Assembly (NCBI RefSeq): GCF_900168005.1
Contig: NZ_FUYP01000005.1
Location: 124,001-188,000 of the forward strand
DNA: 64,000 bases
Direction: 5' to 3'
Origin: Sphingopyxis flava
Lineage (GTDB): Bacteria > Pseudomonadota > Alphaproteobacteria > Sphingomonadales > Sphingomonadaceae
A program made the position numbers and the translations under genes. The stretch's first letter is position 1. Each line of letters starts with the position of its first letter. Under the pieces are notes generated by a model. That model was given only the letters and a program-made list of their open reading frames with translations. It did no database searches and was not told the DNA's origin. Shown in pieces: positions 8,203-15,538 of this stretch.

Positions 8203-9030
8203 TCAGTTCATGTTGATGACGGTCTGGGTCAGCGTCGAAGCGCCTTCGATCGCCTTGGCATTGGCCTGGAAATTGCGCTGCGCGGCGATCAGCATCACCA
8301 GTTCCTCGGTAATGTCGACGTTCGACCGCTCGATCGCGCCCGAGCGCACGGCGCCCATAGAGCCGCTGCCCGGCGAATCGATCACCGGCTGGCCGCTTTC
8401 GCCCGTCGACTGCCAATGCGCGTCGCCGATGGGGCGCAGCCCTTCGGTCGCCGGGAAGGACGCCATCGCGACCTTGCCCAGCGTCTGCTCGGACCCGTCG
8501 GCGAAGGTCGCGGTGACGAGGCCGTCGGTGCCGACCGAGACGTTGACGAGCGCGGCGTCAGGATTATCGGGCGATGCCTTCGGGATCACCAGGTCATAGG
8601 CGGCGCCGAGCGTGCGGTCGGTGACATTGCCATCGGCGTCGACCGGCAGCAGTTGCAGCGTCGACCCGATCGTGTCGACGACGCGGCCATCCTCGAGCGG
8701 CGTAAAAGCGCCGTTGCGCGAATAGGTGACCGCGTTCGAGGGCGGGGCGCCCTTGACCACGAAAAAGCCCTCGCCGACGATCGCCATGTCGAGCGTCTTC
8801 TCGCTCGTTTCATACGAGCCCTGCGTGAACTGCTGGGTGATGCCGTTGAGGCGCGTGCCCTGTCCCGCAACCGTGCGGGTCGACTGGTTCGGCGACGAGG
8901 CAAAGATGTCGCCGAACTGTGCAGCGCTGCGCTTGAAGCCGATCGAGCCGGCGTTGGCGATATTGTTCGAGATGACCGACATTTCGGTCTGGGCGCCCTT
9001 GAGGCCCGAAAGCGACGTATAGAATGACAT
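8203..9030 (-). CDS. flgE: Flagellar hook protein FlgE, unusually short form
   Basis: FlgE polymerises into the hook. I start it at the ATG of 9028-9030 (MSFYTSLSGLKGAQTEMSVI); a longer reading frame upstream is arginine/proline-rich read-through of flgD. Hook-family markers are NNIANAGSIGFKRS, the FlgE-typical stretch FGDIFASSPNQ (about residues 40-50), KTLDMAIVGEGFFVV, and the C-terminal SNVDITEELVMLIAAQRNFQ. It is only 275 residues, against about 400 in enteric FlgE, so the outer domain is largely missing. Position after flgD and the FGDIFASS stretch argue that it is FlgE and not an extra rod protein. Confidence 0.9.
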   Translation of the reverse strand: MSFYTSLSGLKGAQTEMSVISNNIANAGSIGFKRSAAQFGDIFASSPNQSTRTVAGQGTRLNGITQQFTQGSYETSEKTLDMAIVGEGFFVVKGAPPSNAVTYSRNGAFTPLEDGRVVDTIGSTLQLLPVDADGNVTDRTLGAAYDLVIPKASPDNPDAALVNVSVGTDGLVTATFADGSEQTLGKVAMASFPATEGLRPIGDAHWQSTGESGQPVIDSPGSGSMGAVRSGAIERSNVDITEELVMLIAAQRNFQANAKAIEGASTLTQTVINMN

Positions 9031-9034
9031 GGAC

Positions 9035-9340
9035 TTATCCTTCCTGGGTGGATGCGGGGGCCGGCGAGGCCGGGGTATTGGCGCGAATTTCCTCAAGCAG
9101 CGCAGTCTGCGCCTTGAGCTGGTCGGAAATCTGCTGAAGCGTCGCGTTGGTCTCCGAAATGCCGGCAAGGCTGGAGAATTGCGCCATCTGGGCGACCATC
9201 TGCTGGTTATCGACCGGGTTGAACGGGTCCTGCTGCGACAGCTGCGCCGTCATCAGGCGCAGGAAATCACTCTGCCCCATCTGCTGCACACTCGTGGTCG
9301 TCGGGGCGGTCGAGCCGCCAGTTATCGCATTGATTGCCAT
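9035..9340 (-). CDS. flgD: Hook-capping scaffold protein FlgD, minimal form
   Basis: FlgD is the cap under which hook subunits assemble. The 101-residue protein has the conserved N-terminal part (DFLRLMTAQLSQQDPFNPVD about residues 25-44, then QMVAQMAQFSSLAGI) and stops after a predicted coiled stretch (LQQISDQLKAQTALLEEI). The C-terminal tudor-like and Ig-like domains of full FlgD (about 230 residues) are absent. It ends four bases before flgE starts. The reading frame is clean at both ends, so I read it as a genuine short FlgD. Confidence 0.9.
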   Translation of the reverse strand: MAINAITGGSTAPTTTSVQQMGQSDFLRLMTAQLSQQDPFNPVDNQQMVAQMAQFSSLAGISETNATLQQISDQLKAQTALLEEIRANTPASPAPASTQEG

Positions 9341-9342
9341 GA

Positions 9343-9744
9343 TTATTGCCCCAACCGCAGCGTTTCGTTGATCAGGCTCTTTGCGGTGTCGAGGACCTGA
9401 ACATTGTTCTGATACTGGCGCGACGTTTCGACCATCTCGACCAGTTCGGCGGCGCTATCGACGGCGGCTTCCCAGACGTTGCCGTCGGCATCGGCCAGCG
9501 GATTGTCGGGGTCGTGCCGCTTTGACGGCGCCATTTTCGATGTGACGACCTGGTCGACCGCGACCGTCGCGTGGCCGGCGCTGTCCATCACGGTACGGAA
9601 CACGGGTTTCATCGAGCGATAGGCGCCCGCCTCGCTCCCCGCGACGGTGCCTGCGTTGGCAAGATTCGACGCCGTGGTGTTGAGGCGGACGAGCTGCGCC
9701 GACATGGCGCGCCCGCTGATGTCGAAGATCGAGAGGTTCGCCAT
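9343..9744 (-). CDS. flgC: Flagellar proximal rod protein FlgC
   Basis: FlgC is a proximal rod protein. From the ATG at 9742-9744 it has 133 residues, the family size, beginning MANLSIFDISGRAMSAQLVR. It carries the rod signature (TTASNLANAGTVAG) and the C-terminal FlgC block (AAELVEMVETSRQYQNNVQV). Upstream in-frame read-through runs across flgB and is not coding. It starts two bases after flgB ends and ends two bases before flgD starts. Confidence 0.95.
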   Translation of the reverse strand: MANLSIFDISGRAMSAQLVRLNTTASNLANAGTVAGSEAGAYRSMKPVFRTVMDSAGHATVAVDQVVTSKMAPSKRHDPDNPLADADGNVWEAAVDSAAELVEMVETSRQYQNNVQVLDTAKSLINETLRLGQ

Positions 9745-9746
9745 CG

Positions 9747-10085
9747 TCACTCTCCCTTGAGCGCGCGCGTCAGCGTGCCGATCCGGCCCTGCAGAAAGGC
9801 AAGGCTGGAACGGTAGGCGAGCGCATTTTCCGCAAAGGCAGTCTGTTCGGTCGCCATTTCGACCGTATTGCCGTCGAGCGACGACTGGACGGGGACACGA
9901 TATTCGATCGCGGCCTCGGTCGAGGCGCCATTCTGCGCCAGATCGAGCGCCTTCGAGAAGTCGAGGTCGCGGGCCTTGTAATGGGGCGTGGCGGCATTGG
10001 CGATGTTCGAGGCGAGCATCATCATGCGCTGGCTGCGCAGCTGGAGCGCCGTCGCGTGCAGGCCGAAGAGCTTTTCGGATGCCAT
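9747..10085 (-). CDS. flgB: Flagellar basal-body rod protein FlgB
   Basis: FlgB is the proximal rod protein next to the MS-ring and the first gene of the flgBCDEFGHIJKL operon. The 112-residue protein has the rod signature MLASNIANAATPHYKARDLD at about residues 23-42 and the C-terminal block ENALAYRSSLAFLQGRIGT. Its 5' leader contains a sigma-54 promoter 82-97 bases upstream, so the whole operon is expected to depend on sigma-54. Confidence 0.95.
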   Translation of the reverse strand: MASEKLFGLHATALQLRSQRMMMLASNIANAATPHYKARDLDFSKALDLAQNGASTEAAIEYRVPVQSSLDGNTVEMATEQTAFAENALAYRSSLAFLQGRIGTLTRALKGE

Positions 10086-10166
10086 TGTCCATTCCTTCCT
10101 TTCGCCGCAGCTCCGGCCGGCAGCCGGCCGGCGCGATGCACGCGGTAAATTTCACGACGGACATGA

Positions 10167-10182
10167 TGCAATCGCCATGCCA
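10167..10182 (-). promoter_or_regulatory. Sigma-54 promoter for the flgB-flgL operon
   Basis: On the minus strand the sequence is TGGCATGGCGATTGCA. The consensus is TGGCACG-N4-TTGCW; GG and GC are exactly placed and only one consensus base differs. Transcription would start near 10156, giving a leader of about 70 bases before flgB. Confidence 0.85.
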
Positions 10183-10256
10183 AATCGGCTTGGCGTCGGA
10201 TTTCCAAGGCTTTTTCCCGTAAGCGCGGCGGAGCATTGTGATGCCTGGCGCGCCCT

Positions 10257-10272
10257 CGTCAAAAGATTGACG
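10257..10272. promoter_or_regulatory. FleQ-like enhancer box between divergent flgB and flgA promoters
   Basis: CGTCAA-AAGA-TTGACG is a perfect 16-bp interrupted palindrome between the two divergent sigma-54 promoters. Its core GTCAA-N4-TTGAC matches the Pseudomonas FleQ box (GTCAATNNATTGAC) except at one inner base. It is about 42 bases from the flgA promoter and 74 from the flgB promoter. Confidence 0.6.
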
Positions 10273-10314
10273 ATGCCCCGCGATCAGTCACACCAAGCCG
10301 CCCGAAACAGGGCT

Positions 10315-10330
10315 TGGCACGCATCCTGCA
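10315..10330 (+). promoter_or_regulatory. Sigma-54 promoter for flgA
   Basis: TGGCACGCATCCTGCA has a full TGGCACG -24 element and a -12 element CTGCA with one mismatch, at exact spacing. Transcription would begin near 10341, leaving a 27-base leader with an AGGAGACGG ribosome-binding site before flgA. Confidence 0.88.
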
Positions 10331-10367
10331 CACTGGCCTGCGACCCTTTTGGACAGGAGACGGAACC

Positions 10368-10871
10368 ATGACGATCAGGCTCATCGCCGGCCTTGCCGGC
10401 ATCGCGCTCTGCATGCCTTCGGCGCACGCCCAGCAAGCCACCGAGGATTGGCAGGCGATCGACGCGCTGACCGCGACGGTGGCAACCGCGATGGGGCGCA
10501 CCGCGACGCCGATCGACCGCCGCATCAAGCTTCAGCGTTGCCCCGAGCAAGCGTCGATCACCGCGATCGACGCACAAACGCTCGCGGTCCGTTGCGCCTC
10601 GCTCGGCTGGCGCGTGCGCGTGGCGATGACGCTCGGCGAGGGCGCCGCACCCGGGCTCCTCCCCGCTGGCTATGCGAGGCCCGCCGCCCCCGTCATCCGC
10701 CGCGGCGACAATGTCCGCGTCTCGATCGAGACCGAAAGTTTCACGATCCACTATAGCGCCGTCGCGGCCGAAGACGGCCGTGTCGGTGACACGATAGCGC
10801 TGCGGGGCGACGCCAACCGCAGCCTGAGCGCAACCGTCACCGGCCCCGGCCGCGCCTTGCTTCAGGATTGA
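10368..10871 (+). CDS. flgA: Flagellar P-ring assembly chaperone FlgA
   Basis: FlgA is a periplasmic chaperone for P-ring (FlgI) assembly. The 167-residue protein has a Sec signal peptide (about residues 1-21, ending SAHA) and the SAF-type C-terminal half (VIRRGDNVRVSIETESFTIHYSA, then AAEDGRVGDTIALR). I use the ATG at 10368 with AGGAGACGG upstream. An earlier in-frame ATG at 10314 lies at the promoter itself and cannot be used from that transcript. It is transcribed away from flgB. Confidence 0.92.
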   Translation: MTIRLIAGLAGIALCMPSAHAQQATEDWQAIDALTATVATAMGRTATPIDRRIKLQRCPEQASITAIDAQTLAVRCASLGWRVRVAMTLGEGAAPGLLPAGYARPAAPVIRRGDNVRVSIETESFTIHYSAVAAEDGRVGDTIALRGDANRSLSATVTGPGRALLQD

Positions 10872-11001
10872 GACCTCACCCCTTTCCCCGGGCGGGGAGA
10901 GGGCGCGGTGCAACCGTCCTCAAGGAAAATGACCGCGCCCTTCCGCTGCGAGCTGGGAGGGCGCTCCGAACCATTGCCGCCTCACCCATCCCCGATGAGG
11001 A

Positions 11002-11019
11002 GCCGACGATGCTGTCGGC
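11002..11019. repeat. Short inverted repeat in the flgA-flgM gap
   Basis: GCCGAC-GATGCT-GTCGGC is a perfect 6-bp inverted repeat followed by a few T. It may be a weak terminator after flgA. The rest of the 277-base flgA-flgM gap shows no gene; it contains the flgM promoter further right. Confidence 0.35.
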
Positions 11020-11067
11020 TTTCCGACGTCTCCTTTACCTTCTGCCAAAATTTTCGGCATCCGCCGC

Positions 11068-11094
11068 TTAATCGCCGCGCCGCGCCGCCGTTAA
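11068..11094 (+). promoter_or_regulatory. Sigma-28 (FliA)-type promoter for flgM
   Basis: TTAA-N15-GCCGTTAA has exact sigma-28 spacing and one mismatch in each element relative to TAAA-N15-GCCGATAA. It lies 55 bases before flgM. The -10 element is identical to the one before motA, which supports both. Confidence 0.65.
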
Positions 11095-11148
11095 ACCCCA
11101 CCATAGGCGCCCGTCGCTTTTCTGACGGCGCGAGGATGGAGGCCCAGG

Positions 11149-11454
11149 ATGGCGGGTGACAGCAAGATCGGACCGCAGGTCGCAGGCGTGATGCGCCCAG
11201 CAGCCATGCGCAAGATCGGCGCCGGTTCGGCGAGCGCTGCGCGCGCAGCCGCGGTGACGTCGCCTGTCAGCGAAGCCGAGCCCGCCGGACAACTGATCAG
11301 CCTGACCCGCGCGATCGCCGAGGACGGGCCGCCCGTCGATACGGCGCGCGTCGCAAACCTGCGCGCTGCAATCGCGACGGGAAGCTACCGCGTCGACGCG
11401 GACGCCACGGCGCGCGCGATGCTCGCCTTCCACCGGGGAAGCCCCGCATGCTGA
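11149..11454 (+). CDS. flgM: Anti-sigma-28 factor FlgM
   Basis: FlgM binds FliA and holds it inactive until it is exported through the finished hook. The 101-residue protein has a disordered, alanine-rich N-terminal half and the conserved sigma-binding C-terminal half (DTARVANLRAAIATGSYRVD at about residues 63-82, then ADATARAMLAF), which is the clearest family marker. It sits behind a sigma-28-type promoter, so FlgM and FliA would form the usual feedback loop. The next gene starts inside its last codons. Confidence 0.88.
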   Translation: MAGDSKIGPQVAGVMRPAAMRKIGAGSASAARAAAVTSPVSEAEPAGQLISLTRAIAEDGPPVDTARVANLRAAIATGSYRVDADATARAMLAFHRGSPAC

Positions 11455-11753
11455 TGCACATCGACGAGATGCAGGCGCGGCTCGACGCGCTCGTCACCGC
11501 GCTCGACGGGCAGGACGCCGGGGCGATCATCGCGGCGTCCGAAGCACTGGCGACCGCGGTCATCCTGTTCCGCGGCGCCCCCATCCCGGTGGGCCGCGAG
11601 GCGCGCGCGCGCGTGTTGATCGGAGACGTGCTGAAACAGCTCGAAGCCGCCGCGATCCGCGTCAACGTCCTCAAGGACTGGACGCGTCAGCGGATTGACA
11701 GGAACCATGCGCTGCGCGGCATGGCGCCGCGCGGTGCTGCTTTAACTTACTGA
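11448..11753 (+). CDS. Probable FlgN-like export chaperone
   Basis: This 101-residue helical protein overlaps the end of flgM by seven bases. FlgN is the type III chaperone for FlgK and FlgL and is usually encoded next to flgM. The sequence is low in recognisable motifs, but a C-terminal helix (AAAIRVNVLKDWTRQRIDRN, about residues 68-87) and the size fit FlgN. The assignment rests mainly on position. A second ATG two codons on (11454) is an equally good start. Its 3' end contains a FleQ-like box for the next operon. Confidence 0.55.
   Translation: MLMHIDEMQARLDALVTALDGQDAGAIIAASEALATAVILFRGAPIPVGREARARVLIGDVLKQLEAAAIRVNVLKDWTRQRIDRNHALRGMAPRGAALTY
11686..11699. promoter_or_regulatory. Second FleQ-like box, upstream of the transglycosylase-flhA-fliA promoter
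   Basis: GTCAGCGGATTGAC resembles the box at 10257-10272 (GTCAAAAGATTGAC) with one arm mismatch. It lies about 87 bases upstream of a perfect sigma-54 promoter, a normal enhancer distance, and inside the end of the flgN-like gene. Confidence 0.45.
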
Positions 11754-11785
11754 TAAATACAGCTTAAAATCATTCTTTCTGAAAG

Positions 11786-11801
11786 TGGCACGATGGTTGC
11801 T
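11786..11801 (+). promoter_or_regulatory. Sigma-54 promoter for the transglycosylase-flhA-fliA operon
   Basis: TGGCACGATGGTTGCT matches TGGCACG-N4-TTGCW at every fixed position. Transcription should start near 11812, 21 bases before the ATG at 11833, which rules out the in-frame GTG at 11785. Confidence 0.92.
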
Positions 11802-11832
11802 TCTGGTTTCGCGAACCAGCGGAACCAGGAAT

Positions 11833-12660
11833 ATGACGTCGATCAACCCTCTCGTGTCCCAAGCCTCCGGCGCCACCCCCATATTGGCGGCGGTGCAGGA
11901 TGCGTCGACGCGCACGGGTATTGATTTCGACTATCTGGTCGACGTCGCACGCGTCGAAAGCCGCTTCAATCCCACCGCGCAGGCACCGACATCGTCGGCG
12001 CGCGGCCTGTTCCAGTTCACCCGTCAGACCTGGCTTGCGACCCTGCAGCGCCACGGCGCGGCGCACGGGTTCGGCTGGGCCGCGGATGCGATCGGCCGCG
12101 ACCCATCGGGCCGGCTATCGGTCGCAGACCCGGCGCTGCGCGCCCAGATCCTCGCGCTTCGCGACGATCCCGCCGCGGCGTCGAGCATGGCGGCGGCGCT
12201 GACCGCCGATAATCGTGCGACGCTCGAGAGCCGTTTTGGCCGGGCGATGGAACCGGTCGACCTTTATCTCGCGCATTTCCTCGGGAGCAGCGGCGCGACG
12301 CGCTTCCTCTCCGCGTGGGAGGCGAACCCCGACCAGCCCGGCGCGGCGATGCTCCCCGAGGCGGCCGCCGCGAATCGTTCGATCTTCTACGCCGCCGACG
12401 GCAGCATGCGCAGCCTCGGCGAAATCCGTGCGCGCTTTGCCGCCAAGCTTTCAGCGGAAGGCGGCGCGATCGAGGTCCCTCCCTACCAGCCCACCGCCGA
12501 AAGCCGCTGGCAAGCCCAGACCGCCAGCGCCTCTGCGGCGGGCGGCGGCGGGCGCCCACCGCTCCAGATGATGGACATTCAGCCGATGCCGAAGAAACTG
12601 TCGATGGGCTTCGCCGCCCAGGCTTATCAGCGGCTCGCGTCGCTGGGAGGCGGCGCATGA
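11833..12660 (+). CDS. Flagellar lytic transglycosylase (SLT family)
   Basis: This 275-residue protein has a soluble-lytic-transglycosylase-like domain in its N-terminal half. The catalytic glutamate is probably residue 42 (VARVESRFNPTAQA), followed by ARGLFQFTRQTWLATL. It would cleave glycan strands to let the rod through the wall. I see no Sec signal peptide, so it may be exported by the flagellar apparatus or another route. The C-terminal third is low-complexity, ending near MDIQPMPKKLSMGFAAQAYQ. FlgJ in this locus has no muramidase domain, and this enzyme likely replaces it. It overlaps flhA by four bases (ATGA). Confidence 0.85.
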   Translation: MTSINPLVSQASGATPILAAVQDASTRTGIDFDYLVDVARVESRFNPTAQAPTSSARGLFQFTRQTWLATLQRHGAAHGFGWAADAIGRDPSGRLSVADPALRAQILALRDDPAAASSMAAALTADNRATLESRFGRAMEPVDLYLAHFLGSSGATRFLSAWEANPDQPGAAMLPEAAAANRSIFYAADGSMRSLGEIRARFAAKLSAEGGAIEVPPYQPTAESRWQAQTASASAAGGGGRPPLQMMDIQPMPKKLSMGFAAQAYQRLASLGGGA

Positions 12661-14780
12661 CGCCGTCGCTCGACCTCCGCCAGATCGGCCGCAGCGCCGG
12701 CGCCGCAGCGCTGCCCGTGGGGATGCTGATCCTCGTCGGGCTGATGGTGATTCCGGTTTCGCCGACGATTCTCGACATCAGCTTCGTCGGCAACATCATG
12801 ATCAGCCTCGCGATCCTGATGGTCGCGCTGTCGGCGTCGAAGCCGCTCGACTTTTCGGCCTTCCCGACCGTGCTGCTTCTCGCGACGCTCTTCCGCCTCG
12901 CGCTCAATGTCGCTTCGACGCGCGTCGTCCTTGTCCACGGTCACGAAGGCACGGCGTCGGCGGGCCATATCATCGAGGCGTTCGGCCAGGTGCTGATCGG
13001 CGGCGACTATGTCGTTGGCCTGTTCGTCTTCGTCGTACTGATGATCATCAACCTCGTCGTCATCACCAAGGGCGCCGGGCGCGTTTCCGAAGTGTCGGCG
13101 CGCTTCACGCTCGACGCCCTGCCGGGCAAGCAGATGGCGATCGACGCCGATCTCAATGCCGGCCTGCTGACCCCTGAGGAAGCAAAGGCACGGCGGCAGG
13201 AAGTCGCGACCGAAGCCGATTTCTATGGCTCGATGGACGGTGCCTCGAAGTTCGTGAAGGGCGATGCGGTCGCGGGCCTCTTGATTCTGTTCGTCAACAT
13301 CGTGGGCGGGCTGATTCTGGGTATGGCGAGCCACGGCCTCTCCTTCTCCGAGGCCGGGAGCACCTATGTGACGCTCGCGATCGGCGACGCGCTCGTCGCG
13401 CAGATCCCTGCGCTGCTGCTGTCGATCGCCGCGGCTGCGATCGTCACCCGGGTCAATTCCCCGCTCGATCTCTCGGGCCAGATCGGCAGCCAGTTCGCCT
13501 CCCCCCAGGTATGGATGGCGGTGGGCGGCATTCTCTTTATCTTTGGCCTCGTCCCGGCGATGCCGCAGATGTTGATCCTGCCCGCTGCTGCGCTGGCGCT
13601 CGCGCTCGGCTGGCAGATGCGGCGGGCGGCCGCCCTAGCGGACGCGGCTCCGCCGCCCGCCCTTCCCGCCGCCGATCCGCACCATATCGAATGGGCCGAC
13701 GTCAGCGAAGCGAGCCCGTGCCAGCTCGAGATCGGTTATGCGCTCGTCGCACTGGTCGACGAACGCAAGGGCGCGCCGCTGATGGGGCGCATCACCGGCA
13801 TTCGCAAGCAACTGTCGAAGGAACTCGGTTTCGTCATTTCTGCGGTCAAGGTCTCGGACGATCTGTCGCTGCCCGGCAATAGCTATCGTATCTCGGTCGC
13901 CGGAGTGATCGTCGGTGAGGACGAAATTTTCCCGAACGAACTGCTTGCACTCGACTCGGGCGATCTCGTCACCCAGGTCAGCGGACGTCCGTGCAAGGAC
14001 CCGACCTTCGGTCTCGACGCGCTATGGATTCCGAAAAGCAGCCAGAATGACGCGATCGCGGCAGGCTACACCGTCGTCGATCCCGCGACAGTGGTGGCCA
14101 CACACCTCAACAACAGCATCATCGCCTCGGCGTCCGAACTGTTCGGGCTCGACGATGCGCAGGCGCTGATCGATCATTTGAAGCTCCACTATCCCCAGCT
14201 TGCGCAGAATCTCAGCCCGCAGAGCTATGCGCTGCCGCGCGTCGCGGGACTATGCCGGGCCCTGCTCGAAGAGCGGGTGCCGCTGCGCGATTTCCGCAAG
14301 ATCGCCGAGGCCATGGTGACGCTCTCAGGGCAGCAACTCGGCGACGTCGAACTGGTCGAGGCGGTGCGCCAGCGCATCGGCGCGCTGATCATCCAGACGA
14401 TCGTGCCCGCGCGCATGCCGCTTCCCGTCGTCACCTTCAATCCCGAGGTCGAGATGCTGCTCAATCAGGCGGTGCGCGCCAATCCAGGCGCCGAGTGGCC
14501 GTTCGAACACGGCATGGCCATGAAGATACTCGGCGAGATCGGACAGGCGGTTGAACCCTTGCTGCTCTCGACGCGCAGCTTTGCTCTCGTTGCCTCACCG
14601 ATCTGCCGCTCGGCCCTGTCACGGCTTGTGCGCGCGACTTTCCCCGATGTCGCGGTGATCTCCTATCTCGAGATCCCCGCCAACAAGGCCACCGAAATCG
14701 TCGCGACGATCGGCGCCGAGCCCGCGCGCCTGGGCCATGACGACACCGATGAGATGAAGGATGAACCTCATGAGATTTGA
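12657..14780 (+). CDS. flhA: Flagellar type III export gate protein FlhA
   Basis: FlhA is the large export-gate protein of the flagellar type III system. I start it at the ATG of 12657, which overlaps the transglycosylase stop; the frame is open further upstream but out of place there. The 707-residue protein has about eight N-terminal membrane segments (such as LPVGMLILVGLMVIPVSP and YVVGLFVFVVLMIINLVVI), the FHIPEP-region equivalent (VSEVSARFTLDALPGKQMAI), and a C-terminal cytoplasmic domain that docks substrates and chaperones. The length is typical. No other export-gate genes (flhB, fliP, fliQ, fliR) are in the window. Confidence 0.96.
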   Translation: MTPSLDLRQIGRSAGAAALPVGMLILVGLMVIPVSPTILDISFVGNIMISLAILMVALSASKPLDFSAFPTVLLLATLFRLALNVASTRVVLVHGHEGTASAGHIIEAFGQVLIGGDYVVGLFVFVVLMIINLVVITKGAGRVSEVSARFTLDALPGKQMAIDADLNAGLLTPEEAKARRQEVATEADFYGSMDGASKFVKGDAVAGLLILFVNIVGGLILGMASHGLSFSEAGSTYVTLAIGDALVAQIPALLLSIAAAAIVTRVNSPLDLSGQIGSQFASPQVWMAVGGILFIFGLVPAMPQMLILPAAALALALGWQMRRAAALADAAPPPALPAADPHHIEWADVSEASPCQLEIGYALVALVDERKGAPLMGRITGIRKQLSKELGFVISAVKVSDDLSLPGNSYRISVAGVIVGEDEIFPNELLALDSGDLVTQVSGRPCKDPTFGLDALWIPKSSQNDAIAAGYTVVDPATVVATHLNNSIIASASELFGLDDAQALIDHLKLHYPQLAQNLSPQSYALPRVAGLCRALLEERVPLRDFRKIAEAMVTLSGQQLGDVELVEAVRQRIGALIIQTIVPARMPLPVVTFNPEVEMLLNQAVRANPGAEWPFEHGMAMKILGEIGQAVEPLLLSTRSFALVASPICRSALSRLVRATFPDVAVISYLEIPANKATEIVATIGAEPARLGHDDTDEMKDEPHEI

Positions 14781-15528
14781 GCCCGCCGAACAATTCGGCG
14801 CGGGGGCGGCCGCCCTTCACACCTCGCAGGCCCTGAAGACGCACGGCTATGGTGAGAGCGTCGAGTCGCTGGTCGAGGAATATGCGCCGCTGGTCCGCAA
14901 GATCGCGTGGCAGATATTTTCGCGCGTGGCGCGGACGAACGAGCTAGACGACCTGATCCAGATCGGTCTGATCGCGCTGATCGAGGCGAGCCGTCACTAT
15001 GAAGAGCGCGGATACGCCTTTGCCACTTATGCCTCGACACGGATTCGCGGCGCGATGATCGACCAGCTGCGGCGCGAAGCCGACGTCGGTCGCTCGGCGA
15101 TTGCGGCAGGCAAGCGGCTGCAATCGGTGCGCCGCACGCTTGAGCAGCAGTTGATGCGCGCGCCGACCACCGCCGAAATGGCCGAAGCCTTCGACATGTC
15201 GGCCGAGGAATATTTTGCCTTCGAAAGAAGCGCGACCCATGGCCGCTCGGCCTCGCTGGACGCGTTGACGGAGGGCGGCGCCTTCCTGATCGCCGACGAA
15301 GCGAACGCGAGCGACGCGTGCGAGCAGGAAAGCACGCTCGCAGCGCTGCGAGCCTGCATCACCGCGCTTCCCGAACGCGAGCAGCTCGTGCTCCAGCTCT
15401 ATTTTTTCGAGGAACTCAATCTGCAGGAGATCGGCGTCACCCTCGATGTCAGTGCGGCGCGCGTGTGCCAGATCAAGCGCGACGCCATGGCGCGCATTGA
15501 AGGAATGATGCGCGCGATGACCGAATGA
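14770..15528 (+). CDS. fliA: Flagellar sigma factor FliA (sigma-28)
   Basis: FliA directs RNA polymerase to late flagellar promoters. Regions 2, 3 and 4 are visible: ELDDLIQIGLIALIEASRHY, YAFATYASTRIRGAMIDQLR, then region 3 with APTTAEMAEAFDMS, and region 4 (LPEREQLVLQLYFFEELNLQ with an HTH ending VCQIKRDAMARI). I favour the ATG at 14770, with GAAGG nine bases upstream, over the ATG at 14761, which has the same GAAGG directly against it. Either way it overlaps the end of flhA, so it is made from the sigma-54 transcript. Likely targets in this window are flgM and motAB. Confidence 0.95.
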   Translation: MRFEPAEQFGAGAAALHTSQALKTHGYGESVESLVEEYAPLVRKIAWQIFSRVARTNELDDLIQIGLIALIEASRHYEERGYAFATYASTRIRGAMIDQLRREADVGRSAIAAGKRLQSVRRTLEQQLMRAPTTAEMAEAFDMSAEEYFAFERSATHGRSASLDALTEGGAFLIADEANASDACEQESTLAALRACITALPEREQLVLQLYFFEELNLQEIGVTLDVSAARVCQIKRDAMARIEGMMRAMTE

Positions 15529-15538
15529 AGGTGCGCGG

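Noticed and set aside
11785-11832. GTG at 11785 as the start of the flagellar transglycosylase
   Set aside because: It lies within the sigma-54 promoter, upstream of the expected transcription start. The ATG at 11833 is the first usable start.
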